64,000 nt of DNA, from contig NC_009403.2 of the NCBI RefSeq assembly GCF_000002875.2, positions 661,001 to 725,000 on the forward strand, given 5' to 3'. This DNA comes from Leishmania infantum JPCM5. Lineage: Eukaryota; Euglenozoa; Kinetoplastea; Trypanosomatida; Trypanosomatidae. The position numbers were made by a program, and so were the translations under genes. Shown in pieces: positions 55,101 to 64,000 of the stretch (position 1 is the first letter of the stretch; every line of letters starts with the position of its first letter). The notes under the pieces are model-generated. The model saw only the letters and a program-made list of their open reading frames with translations, was not told the origin of the DNA and made no database searches.

Positions 55101-56831
55101 GGCCCCGTTATGGCGATGCGGCCGCCTTCTGGAAGCTGCAGAGTGGACGCGTCGCGTGCGGCGGCACGGCTGGCTGCGGTGTTTGGCGGGCTGCCGACAC
55201 TGGAGGTGTCGCCGCCTTCCCGCTGTCCGAAGGTGGTGTTGCCGGCGTCGCAGCATGTGCCGCAAGCGAGCGAGGCGGCGCCGGTGTCTGCAGTGGAGGC
55301 TCTGCCTCCGACGCCTGCCGAGTGCGCATCGGACGCCGCGCCCCAGCCGAACGATTCGGCGCCGGTGTCGCTTAGCCACACTCGCCCTCCCACGCCTGTC
55401 GAGTGCGCATCTGAGGCGGCGCCCCAGCCGAGCGAGGCGGCGCCGGTGTCTGCAGTGGAGGCTCTGCCTCCGACGCCTGCCGAGTGCACATCTGAGGCGG
55501 CGCCACAGCCGAGCGATTCGGCGCCACAGCCGAGTATGGTGTCGCGGATGTTTGCAGGCAGTGCTGCACCTCGCATGTATTTCGCCCCTCACCACCGTGA
55601 GGAGGGAGGCCCCGTTATGGCGATGCGGCCGCCTTCTGGAAGCTGCAGAGTGGACGCGTCGCGTGCGGCGGCACGGCTGGCTGCGGTGTTTGGCGGGCTG
55701 CCGACACTGGAGGTGTCGCCGCCTTCCCGCTGTCCGAAGGTGGTGTTGCCGGCGTCGCAGCATGTGCCGCAAGCGAGCGAGGCGGCGCCGGTGTCTGCAG
55801 TGGAGGCTCTGCCTCCGACGCCTGCCGAGTGCGCATCCGACGCCGCGCCACAGCCGAACGATTCGGCGCCGGTGTCGCTTAGCCACACTCGCCCTCCCAC
55901 GCCTGTCGAGTGCGCATCTGAGGCGGCGCCACAGCCGAGCGATTCGGCGCCACAGCCGAGTATGGTGTCGCGGATGTTTGCAGGCAGTGCTGCACCTCGC
56001 ATGTATTTCGCCCCTCACCACCGTGAGGAGGGAGGCCCCGTTATGGCGATGCGGCCGCCTTCTGGAAGCTGCAGAGTGGACGCGTCGCGTGCGGCGGCAC
56101 GGCTGGCTGCGGTGTTTGGCGGGCTGCCGACACTGGAGGTGTCGCCGCCTTCCCGCTGTCCGAAGGTGGTGTTGCCGGCGTCGCAGCATGTGCCGCAAGC
56201 GAGCGAGGCGGCGCCGGTGTCTGCAGTGGAGGCTCTGCCTCCGACGCTCGCTGAGTGCGCATGGAACGCTGTGCCGCTGTCGAGGGGGTCTGTTCCACCG
56301 CTGCTATTGCGCGGAGTTGATGCTGAGGCTGAGTTGGCAGCGGCGCAGCTCGTAGTTGCGGCGCGCAGCGCAATGACGCCAGCGCCTGTTTACAGGAGCT
56401 GTCACAAGCCCGTGTATGTGGAACGGGGTGCTGCGTGGGACGCTGAGATGGCGGTGAAAGCGAGTGTGAACCGTCTTCGTTGTCAGGCTTACGGCTCGCC
56501 AGTGCCATATGGCGCGCTGGAGGGGAGTATTATGGTGCCACCGACGCCTTTTGATGACCATTTTCCGGCTTCCTTATTTGGGGGTGAGCACACGGGTGAG
56601 ATCTTGACAGTCCCCAAAAATGTGCTCGTCGCTACNGGAGAAAGGAGGGTCACCGGCAACGCAGGACGCGAGAACGGAAGGCGGAGAAGCAGAGGTCGCC
56701 GACAGGAGTGTCCACATTTGTGTACACACAAATGCAAGCACACACCGCTCACGAAATGGGTCAATGAAAGGAAAAGCAAACACGCGCCATCCACGGCAGC
56801 AGTATTCCCGGGATACGCAGAATGTGTGTAG
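52125..56831 (+). CDS. Large 27-aa-repeat protein, copy C (3' end provisional)
   Basis: This is the paralogue of copy A, starting at the equivalent MKPSKRAANL, with the same acceptor and overlapping upstream ORF (52096-52128). The frame gives 1,568 residues. After the shared start it has about 23 consecutive 27-aa units (52.56-54.41 kb), where APASAVEAL alternates with APVSAVEAL, then four copies of the MVSRMF/FAPHHREEGGP inset separated by SLSHTRPPTP units. The C-terminus differs completely from copy A: after AECAWNAVPLSRGS it is a non-repetitive segment of about 120 residues (VVAARSAMTPAPVYRSCHKP, WDAEMAVKASVNRLRCQAYG, VPPTPFDDHFPASLFGG). The frame then enters the duplicated 125-bp element, where base 56636 is N. 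The true stop may therefore lie elsewhere. No known domain; function unknown. Confidence 0.55.
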   Translation: MKPSKRAANLDSRGATSADHSTASSHTEAVPPLTVDTLTVPLVHAECAPATAPLSPGNGLTPTLAECASEAARRPTEAAPVSAVEALPPTPAECASDAAPQKIKMTARKRHATASLHRKRERDGASDSSLWPLHTRRALDPSAHTAAPQPSEAAPVSAVEALPPTPAECASEAAPQPSEAAPVSAVEALPPTPAECASDAVPQPSEAAPASAVEALPPTPAECASEAAPQPSEAAPASAVEALPPTPAECASDAVPQPSEAAPVSAVEALPPTPAECASEAAPQPSEAAPASAVEALPPTPAECASEAAPQPSEAAPASAVEALPPTPAECASEAAPQPSEAAPASAVEALPPTPAECASEAAPQPSEAAPVSAVEALPPTPAECASEAAPQPSEAAPASAVEALPPTPAECASEAAPQPSEAAPVSAVEALPPTPAECASEAAPQPSEAAPVSAVEALPPTPAECASEAAPQPSEAAPASAVEALPPTPAECASDGAPQPSKAAPASAVEALPPTPAECASEAAPQPSEAAPVSAVEALPPTPAECASEAAPQPSEAAPASAVEALPPTPAECASEAAPQPSEAAPASAVEALPPTPAECAYDGAPQPSEAAPVSAVEALPPTPAECASEAAPQPSEAAPASAVEALPPTPAECASDAVPQPSEAAPVSAVEALPPTPAECASEAAPQPSEAAPVSAVEALPPTPAEYASEAAPVSAVEALPPTPAECASEAAPQPSEAAPVSAVEALPPTPAECTSEAAPQPSDSAPQPSMVSRMFAGNAAPRMYFAPHHREEGGPVMAMRPPSGSCRVDASRAAARLAAVFGGLPTLEVSPPSRCPKVVLPASQHVPQASEAAPVSAVEALPPTPAECASDAAPQPNDSAPVSLSHTRPPTPVECASEAAPQPSEAAPVSAVEALPPTPAECASEAAPQLSEAAPVSAVEALPPTPAECASEAGPQPSDSAPQPSMVSRMFAGSAAPRMYFAPHHREEGGPVMAMRPPSGSCRVDASRAAARLAAVFGGLPTLEVSPPSRCPKVVLPASQHVPQASEAAPVSAVEALPPTPAECASDAAPQPNDSAPVSLSHTRPPTPVECASEAAPQPSEAAPVSAVEALPPTPAECTSEAAPQPSDSAPQPSMVSRMFAGSAAPRMYFAPHHREEGGPVMAMRPPSGSCRVDASRAAARLAAVFGGLPTLEVSPPSRCPKVVLPASQHVPQASEAAPVSAVEALPPTPAECASDAAPQPNDSAPVSLSHTRPPTPVECASEAAPQPSDSAPQPSMVSRMFAGSAAPRMYFAPHHREEGGPVMAMRPPSGSCRVDASRAAARLAAVFGGLPTLEVSPPSRCPKVVLPASQHVPQASEAAPVSAVEALPPTLAECAWNAVPLSRGSVPPLLLRGVDAEAELAAAQLVVAARSAMTPAPVYRSCHKPVYVERGAAWDAEMAVKASVNRLRCQAYGSPVPYGALEGSIMVPPTPFDDHFPASLFGGEHTGEILTVPKNVLVAXGERRVTGNAGRENGRRRSRGRRQECPHLCTHKCKHTPLTKWVNERKSKHAPSTAAVFPGYAECV
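52555..56255 (+). repeat. 81-bp coding repeats and inset units of copy C
   Basis: Tandem 81-bp units (52.56-54.41 kb), followed by a larger period formed by the inset of about 240 bp plus two to four 81-bp units, repeated to 56.25 kb. One unit at 54250 has lost 27 bp, in frame. Indels in the array are multiples of three. Confidence 0.9.
56587..56710. repeat. 125-bp direct duplication, left copy
   Basis: AGCACACGGGTGAGATC through GTCACCGGCAACGCAGGACG to GCCGACAGGAGTG matches 59079-59204 with few differences. It overlaps the last part of the copy C frame and contains the single N (56636). Confidence 0.85.
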
Positions 56832-57047
56832 TCGGCTGAACCGAGGCAACAGGCGGAGCATCACTAACGAATGGAAGATCGAGAGCATCAGCAGAGAGGC
56901 TGCGAGAGGGAGGTACGAAAGCTCGGGGTCGCGGCAGAGAGAAGTGCGAGAAGGGCGCGACAACATGGGGAGAAGACAGCATGAATGAGATCCGCCTCGC
57001 TCTTGCCGACCGCACCAGCACCGCTCTCATTGGGAGGGGCCAAGCAT

Positions 57048-57413
57048 CTAAGCCACGCTCAAGCACGGACTCGCAAAGGCGCCCATGGCCTGCTCGGTGC
57101 GCACGCTCACGTACAGGAAGCCGTCGTCCCGCTTGCAGGCGTCGGCGATGTCGCCGACCGCGGCGGTCACCGCCGGGGCGGAGCCCTCGATGGCGAGCGT
57201 CACCTTCTTGACGCTGGTGCTGAGCGCCTGGCGCACGGCCGCCTCGAGCTCGGCGACGGTGGCGTCGCGCGGCAGCGCGAGGAAGTGCGCCTTGCTGCCG
57301 GCCTTTTCGGCCGCCTCGACAACCACGGCGACGTGGCCGGGGTACTTGGCCTGCAGGCGCGCGCACTCGGCGCGGCGGGCCTCGACAGGGTTGCTGCTGT
57401 GGTAGGCGGACAT
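57048..57413 (-). CDS. Divergent ATG8-like protein (Leishmania ATG8A/B/C type)
   Basis: A 121-residue ubiquitin-like protein on the minus strand, starting at MSAYHSSNPVEARRAE (ATG complement 57411-57413). The frame is open 69 codons further upstream, but that part is the leader. Features are a short helix, KYPGHVAVVVEAAEKAGSKA, FLALPRDATVAELEAAVRQA, KKVTLAIEGSAPAV, and DDGFLYVSVRTEQAMG with a candidate scissile glycine G111 followed by AFASPCLSVA. It is shorter at the N-terminus and only distantly similar to the ATG8 at 13 kb, fitting the expanded ATG8A/B/C families of Leishmania, whose members are processed by ATG4 paralogues. Codons are very GC-rich. The gene stands alone in a 2.4 kb island, convergent with gene copy C. 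A polypyrimidine tract (complement of 57480-57512) and a possible acceptor near 57455 lie upstream. Confidence 0.88.
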   Translation of the reverse strand: MSAYHSSNPVEARRAECARLQAKYPGHVAVVVEAAEKAGSKAHFLALPRDATVAELEAAVRQALSTSVKKVTLAIEGSAPAVTAAVGDIADACKRDDGFLYVSVRTEQAMGAFASPCLSVA

Positions 57414-59078
57414 TGGTGGTCTGGAGAGGGTGCGGTGCGAGGGCAAATGGGCTGCTGCGTGCAGCGGTGCGGCGCAGAGGGGGAGGGAGGGAGGGAGGCA
57501 GGGAGGCAGGGAAGAGGGGGGAGGATAGCGCCGTACATAAGTCGGTTGTCTCCGGACAACGTCGCACGCGGGCCATCCGCCGGGGAGGGGGTCGCGACCG
57601 AGTGGATTAAGAATCCACAATAAAACGATGCTTTATTTCAAGGCTCACCGTTCTCCGCCGCACAAGACGAGGCCAGCTCTACTGTAGGCCTGTCACGGGC
57701 CCTATCGCACGCTGCCAAGCAGCGCTAGACACACGCGTCACGGCAATGCACCGACTCAGTGACCTGAGCGCGGCCTCTGTCTCCAACTCCGCCCGCCCCC
57801 GCCTCGCAGGCTGCACACCGGTGGGCAGTGAGAGTGGGGTGGGCGGGTGGGATACGTTCGAGTTGCGCTGGCACGTTGCCGGGCATGTGGATGGCGCAAA
57901 CGTGCTCGCTGTCGCAGGTCGCACCAAGGCAGCCCCATGCACACCACGGCCGCCGACGTCGGCAGCGAGGAGTCGCGCTGACCCCGCTGCGTCGTAGGCA
58001 CTTGACGCTACCATCACCAGAAGTGCCTTGGCACCGGCAGGGATGGGGAGGAAGCAGGTGTGAGTGTGTGTATGTGGGCACTGGGCCCTGGATACCCCCT
58101 CCTCCCCACGCACTGAGGGATGCTTCCCTTCTTATCAGGGACTGATAACAGGACAAACACAAAAGGCACCATAGCGTTGAAGATGAGCAGAGGGGTGGAG
58201 CGGAAGAAAGGGAGGCGAGGGAAGTAGAGTGTGCATGTTTGTGTATGTGCCTGATCGGCAGCAAGCATCGCGCAGCAGAGGGCGCCCTCAGGCTGACGCA
58301 TTGGGATGCGTTGCGCAGCACTACACCGTGAAGTCTGCTGACCAGGCGAAGGAGAGACGAGCGCCATCCTTCTCTAACAAGGACTGTACACACGCCGTCA
58401 CGCGCTGGTGGATGAGGCGCAAGAGCGGGAGAATGCACGCCGGCGCCTCTCTTCACCTCTTTCTTTTCCCATTTGGAGTTTAATATCCGGGGGGGGAGCA
58501 TGACAGCCTGTGCACATTGAGGGAGCGGAGATGCGGGAGACAGGGCAGAGGAGGAAGCGGGAGCAGGGGAGAGGACGGCGAGGCTACCGAAGAGCCTCAC
58601 CGCCGGATTTCCCCCTGCCCCTGTCTCTCGCTGGTCTCCGTGGAAAGGACCGGGAGATCGCCAACGCAGGCAAAACACAAAAGACAAGAATGGAGTCACA
58701 CTCGACTGCGAGCCTAAACAAGAGAACGCGCAGGGAAGTGAGAGCGGGCACAGAAAAAGGACAACGAGCATCGCGTGGGTGTACTCCTCATGCCGCACCG
58801 GCCACGGGCGCGGGTTTCAAGAACGGGATGAGGTAACGCCGCCACTCATCTCGCAGGCCACGGTCCCAGGTGCCACTCTCACCTACGGAGGTCGCTGGGT
58901 AAAAGAAGTACCGAAGACGACGTTACGGCCCACCCATGGCGTAAAAACAGAAAGAGAGAAAACAGGGAAAAACATGCGGTGGAGTGTGGTGACGCCACCC
59001 GCCTCCGCATCCGCACTCTCGTAGCGACACACGCTACATACAGACGCACAGCGACGGCAGTCTTTATGTGGGGGCTAG
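57414..59078. other. Non-coding flank of the ATG8-like gene
   Basis: Contains a GGGA/GGCA purine repeat (about 57480-57512), which is the polypyrimidine leader tract on the minus strand. A moderately GC-rich segment lies at about 57750-58050. Long minus-strand frames (for example 57725-58798) are Ser/Leu/Cys/Pro-rich and look like spacer. No other gene is supported. Confidence 0.5.
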
Positions 59079-59204
59079 AGCACACGGTTGAGATCATCGA
59101 CAGTCACAGAAAAGTGTGCTCGTCGCTACGGGAGAAGGGAGGGTCACCGGCAACGCAGGACGCGAGAACGGAAGGCGGAGAAGCAGAGGTCGCCGACAGG
59201 AGTG
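59079..59204. repeat. 125-bp direct duplication, right copy
   Basis: Matches 56587-56710 in the same orientation. It ends at GACAGGAGTG and passes directly into satellite array III. Confidence 0.85.
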
Positions 59205-62200
59205 CACCGAGGGAATAAGGTAAAAGAAAAAACCCCGGGTGGGAAAAACAAATATATTGGGAGATGAGAGAAACGAATGGGAGTAGAAGTAAAAGACGAA
59301 GGCGAAGGAAAGAAAGATATAGTTGACGAAAAGAGGTGTCTGCAACCAACCGACGCAGTAACGACAGCAACCACGGAAGGCGTGCAAACACACACGCTTG
59401 ACTTTTGAAAAAACAATTTGAAACGAGGCGACAACTACAGGAATTGACAAGAGAGGCGAACCACCACCACACGCACCGAGGGAGTGAGGGAGAGGAAGAA
59501 CCGCGGGTGGGAAAAACAAATATATAGGGAGATGAGAGAACGAATGGGAGTAGATGTAAAAGACGAGGGCGAAGGAAAGAAAGATATAGTTGACGAAAAG
59601 AGGTGTTTGCAACCAACCGACGCAGTAACGACAGCAACCACGGAAGGCGTGCAAACACACACGCTTGACTTTTGAAAAAACAATTTGAAACGAGGCGACA
59701 ACTACAGGAATCGACAAGAGAGGCGCAACCACCACCACACGCACCGAGGGAGTGAGGGAGAGGAAGAGCCGCGGGTGGGAAAAACAAATATATAGGGAGA
59801 TGAGAGAACGAATGGGAATAGATGTAAAAGACGAGGGCGAAGGAAAGAAAGATATAGTCGACGAAAAGAGGTGTCTGCAACCAACCGACGCAGTAACGAC
59901 AGCAACCACGGAAGGCGTGCAAACACACACGCTTGATTTTCGAAAAAACAATTTGAAACGAGGCGACAACTACAGGAATCGACAAGAGAGGCGAACCACC
60001 ACCACACGCACCGAGGGAGTGAGGTAGAGGAAGAGCCGCGGGTGGGAAAAACAAATATATAGGGAGATGAGAGAACGAATGGGAGTAGATGTAAAAGACG
60101 AGGGCGAAAGAAAGAAAGATATAGTCGACGAAAAGAGGTGTCTGCAACCAACCGACGCAGTAACGACAGCAACCACGGAAGGCGTGCAAACACACACGCT
60201 TGACTTTCGAAAAAACAATTTGAAACGAGGCGACAACTACAGGAATCGACAAGAGAGGCGAACCACCACCACACGCACCGAGGGAGTGAGGTAGAGGAAG
60301 AGCCGCGGGTGGGAAAAACAAATATATAGGGAGATGAGAGAACGAATGGGAATAGATGTAAAAGACGAGGGCGAAGGAAAGAAAGATATAGTCGACGAAA
60401 AGAGGTGTCTGCAACCAACCGACGCAGTAACGACAGCAACCACGGAAGGCGTGCAAACACACACGCTTGATTTTCGAAAAAACAATTTGAAACGAGGCGA
60501 CAACTACAGGAATCGACAAGAGAGGCGAACCACCACCACACGCACCGAGGGAGTGAGGGAGAGGAAGAGCCGCGGGTGGGAAAAACAAATATATAGGGAG
60601 ATGAGAGAACGAATGGGAGTAGATGTAAAAGACGAGGGCGAAGGAAAGAAAGATATAGTCGACGAAAAGAGGTGTCTGCAACCAACCGACGCAGTAACGA
60701 CAGCAACCACGGAAGGCGTGCAAACACACACGCTTGACTTTCGAAAAAACAATTTGAAACGAGGCGACAACTACAGGAATCGACAAGAGAGGCGAACCAC
60801 CACCACACGCACCGAGGGAGTGAGGTAGAGGAAGAGCCGCGGGTGGGAAAAACAAATATATAGGGAGATGAGAGAACGAATGGGAATAGATGTAAAAGAC
60901 GAGGGCGAAGGAACGAAAGATATAGTCGACGAAAAGAGGTGTCTGCAACCAACCGACGCAGTAACGACAGCAACCACGGAAGGCGTGCAAACACACACGC
61001 TTGATTTTCGAAAAAACAATTTGAAACGAGGCGACAACTACAGGAATCGACAAGAGAGGCGAACCACCACCACACGCACCGAGGGAGTGAGGGAGAGGAA
61101 GAGCCGCGGGTGGGAAAAACAAATATATAGGGAGATGAGAGAACGAATGGGAGTAGATGTAAAAGACGAGGGCGAAGGAAAGAAAGATATAGTCGACGAA
61201 AAGAGGTGTCTGCAACCAACCGACGCAGTAACGACAGCAACCACGGAAGGCGTGCAAACACACACGCTTGATTTTCGAAAAAACAATTTGAAACGAGGCG
61301 ACAGCTACAGGAATCGACAAGAGAGGCGAACCACCACCACACGCACCGAGGGAGTGAGGTAGAGGAAGAGCCGCGGGTGGGAAAAACAAATATATAGGGA
61401 GATGAGAGAACGAATGGGAGTAGATGTAAAAGACGAGGGCGAAGGAAAGAAAGATATAGTCGACGAAAAGATGTGTCTGCAACCAACCGACGCAGTAACG
61501 ACAGCAACCACGGAAGGCGTGCAAACACACACGCTTGATTTTCGAAAAAACAATTTGAAACGAGGTGACAACTACAGGAATCGACAAGAGAGGCGCAACC
61601 ACCACCACACGCACCGAGGGAGTGAGGGAGAGGAAGAGCCGCGGGTGGGAAAAACAAATATATAGGGAGATGAGAGAACGAATGGGAGTAGATGTAAAAG
61701 ACGAGGGCGAAAGAAAGAAAGATATAGTCGACGAAAAGAGGTGTCTGCAACCAACCGACGCAGTAACGACAGCAACCACGGAAGGCGTGCAAACACACAC
61801 GCTTGATTTTCGAAAAAACAATTTGAAACGAGGCGACAACTACAGGAATCGACAAGAGAGGCGCAACCACCACCACACGCACCGAGGGAGTGAGGTAGAG
61901 GAAGAGCCGCGGGTGGGAAAAACAAATATATAGGGAGATGAGAGAACGAATGGGAGTAGATGTAAAAGACGAGGGCGAAGGAAAGAAAGATATAGTCGAC
62001 GAAAAGAGGTGTCTGCAACCAACCGACGCAGTAACGACAGCAACCACGGAAGGCGTGCAAACACACACGCTTGATTTTCGAAAAAAACAATTTGAAACGA
62101 GGCGACAACTACAGGAATCGACAAGAGAGGCGAACCACCACCACACGCACCGAGGGAGTGAGGTAGAGGAAGAGCCGCGGGTGGGAAAAACAAATATATA

Positions 62201-64000
62201 GGGAGATGAGAGAACGAATGGGAGTAGATGTAAAAGACGAGGGCGAAAGAAAGAAAGATATAGTCGACGAAAAGAGGTGTCTGCAACCAACCGACGCAGT
62301 AACGACAGCAACCACGGAAGGCGTGCAAACACACACGCTTGATTTTCGAAAAAACAATTTGAAACGAGGTGACAACTACAGGAATCGACAAGAGAGGCGC
62401 AACCACCACCACACGCACCGAGGGAGTGAGGTAGAGGAAGAGCCGCGGGTGGGAAAAACAAATATATAGGGAGATGAGAGAACGAATGGGAACAGATGTA
62501 AAAGACGAGGGCGAAAGAAAGAAAGATATAGTCGACGAAAAGATGTGTCTGCAACCAACCGACGCAGTAACGACAGCAACCACGGAAGGCGTGCAAACAC
62601 ACACGCTTGATTTTCGAAAAAACAATTTGAAACGAGGCGACAACTACAGGAATCGACAAGAGAGGCGAACCACCACCACACGCACCGAGGGAGTGAGGTA
62701 GAGGAAGAGCCGCGGGTGGGAAAAACAAATATATAGGGAGATGAGAGAACGAATGGGAGTAGATGTAAAAGACGAGGGCGAAAGAAAGAAAGATATAGTC
62801 GACGAAAAGAGGTGTCTGCAACCAACCGACGCAGTAACGACAGCAACCACGGAAGGCGTGCAAACACACACGCTTGATTTTCGAAAAAACAATTTGAAAC
62901 GAGGCGACAACTACAGGAATCGACAAGAGAGGCGAACCACCACCACACGCACCGAGGGAGTGAGGGAGAGGAAGAGCCGCGGGTGGGAAAAACAAATATA
63001 TAGGGAGATGAGAGAACGAATGGGAGTAGATGTAAAAGACGAGGGCGAAAGAAAGAAAGATATAGTCGACGAAAAGAGGTGTCTGCAACCAACCGACGCA
63101 GTAACGACAGCAACCACGGAAGGCGTGCAAACACACACGCTTGATTTTCGAAAAAACAATTTGAAACGAGGCGACAACTACAGGAATCGACAAGAGAGGC
63201 GCAACCACCACCACACGCACCGAGGGAGTGAGGTAGAGGAAGAGCCGCGGGTGGGAAAAACAAATATATAGGGAGATGAGAGAACGAATGGGAGTAGATG
63301 TAAAAGACGAGGGCGAAAGAAAGAAAGATATAGTCGACGAAAAGAGGTGTCTGCAACCAACCGACGCAGTAACGACAGCAACCACGGAAGGCGTGCAAAC
63401 ACACACGCTTGATTTTCGAAAAAACAATTTGAAACGAGGCGACAACTACAGGAATCGACAAGAGAGGCGAACCACCACCACACGCACCGAGGGAGTGAGG
63501 TAGAGGAAGAGCCGCGGGTGGGAAAAACAAATATATAGGGAGATGAGAGAACGGATGGGAGTAGATGTAAAAGACGAGGGCGAAAGAAAGAAATATATAG
63601 TCGACGAAAAGAGGTGTCTGCAACCAACCGACGCAGTAAAGACAGCGACCACGGAAGGCGTGCAAACACACAAGGATCTATACCTGCAAAAGATGAAAAC
63701 AATTTGAAACGAGGTGACAACTACAGGAATCGACAAGAGAGGCGAACCACCACCACACGCACCGAGGGAGTGAGGTAGAGGAAGAGCCGCGGGTGGGAAA
63801 AACAAATATATAGGGAGATGAGAGAACGAATGGGAGTAGATGTAAAAGACGAGGGCGAAAGAAATATATATATAGTCGACGAAAAGAGGTGTCTGCAACC
63901 AACCGACGCAGTAAAGACAGCGACCACGGAAGGCGTGCAAACACACAAGGATCTATACCTGCAAAAGATGAAAACAATTTGAAACGAGGTGACAACTACA
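59205..64000 (-). repeat. 267-bp satellite, array III (inverted, about 18 units, continues past window)
   Basis: Reverse complement of the array I/II unit, so the pyrimidine-rich strand is the minus strand, pointing toward the ATG8-like gene. The first unit is diverged (AACCCCGGGTGGG, TATATTGGGAG). The last two units (from about 63545) carry the CCTGCAAAAGATGAAAAC variant and GTAAAGACAGCGACCACGG, which are the reverse complement of features at the left edge of array II. Confidence 0.95.

Noticed and set aside
57725..58798. 357-aa minus-strand ORF upstream of the ATG8-like gene
   Set aside because: Ser/Cys/Leu/Pro-rich spacer composition, no domain, no splice signal fitting its start.
21098..64000. 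CRISPR-like or telomere repeat interpretation of the arrays
   Set aside because: The context is a eukaryotic nuclear genome and there are no spacer-repeat patterns. No TTAGGG/CCCTAA run was noticed, so the window does not reach a telomere.
1..64000. tRNA, rRNA or snRNA genes and reverse transcriptase or transposase genes
   Set aside because: No cloverleaf, rRNA-like segment or enzyme motif was recognised by eye; GC-rich spacers at about 8400, 16700 and 57800 could be degenerate SIDER-type retroposons, but this needs a sequence search.

Overview
The window looks like nuclear DNA of a kinetoplastid close to Leishmania (Leishmaniinae). From about 0 to 19.5 kb, eight clear intronless genes and one uncertain ORF lie on the same (+) strand in GC-rich codons. 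They are separated by long pyrimidine-rich spacers that end in AG just before start codons, as expected for a polycistronic unit processed by spliced-leader trans-splicing. The gene set (IMP dehydrogenase with a glycosomal tail, ELMO protein, M41 AAA protease, SRP19, divergent kinase, BTB/T1 protein, ATG8, RING-like/LRR protein) resembles, from memory, the distal end of Leishmania chromosome 19. I could not check this.

Region by region. (1) 1-19.5 kb is the housekeeping gene row. (2) 19.5-28.7 kb is a spacer, a C-rich hexamer minisatellite (21.1-22.2 kb), a 0.56 kb spacer, one copy of a 267-bp unit, and gene copy A of a large 27-aa-repeat protein. (3) 29.2-32.7 kb holds a 39-bp minisatellite, then about 3.1 kb of a 36-bp TG/TA minisatellite. 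(4) 32.67-33.93 kb is a truncated, inverted copy (B) of the 5' part of the repeat gene. (5) 33.9-39.4 kb is 267-bp satellite array I (+). (6) 39.4-41.2 kb is an orphan coding-like scrap, a second C-rich minisatellite and a second copy of the 0.56 kb spacer. (7) 41.2-51.0 kb is array II (+), with higher-order structure. (8) 51.0-56.8 kb is gene copy C, with a different C-terminus and one N. (9) 56.6-59.2 kb is a small island, bounded by a direct duplication of about 125 bp, carrying an ATG8-like gene on the minus strand. (10) 59.2 kb to the end is array III, the same 267-bp satellite inverted, running off the window.

The first 19.5 kb serves ordinary cell functions: purine salvage, mitochondrial proteolysis, ER targeting, autophagy and signalling. 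The remaining 44 kb is a rearranged, probably subtelomeric domain. The 267-bp satellite corresponds to the pyrimidine-rich 5' flank of the repeat-protein gene. That flank exists once before copy A, about 37 times before copy C, and in reverse before the minus-strand ATG8-like gene. Arrays II and III look like arms of a very large inverted repeat. Gene starts in the repeat region, and the exact sequence inside the arrays, should be treated as provisional because several units look like low-quality sequence.
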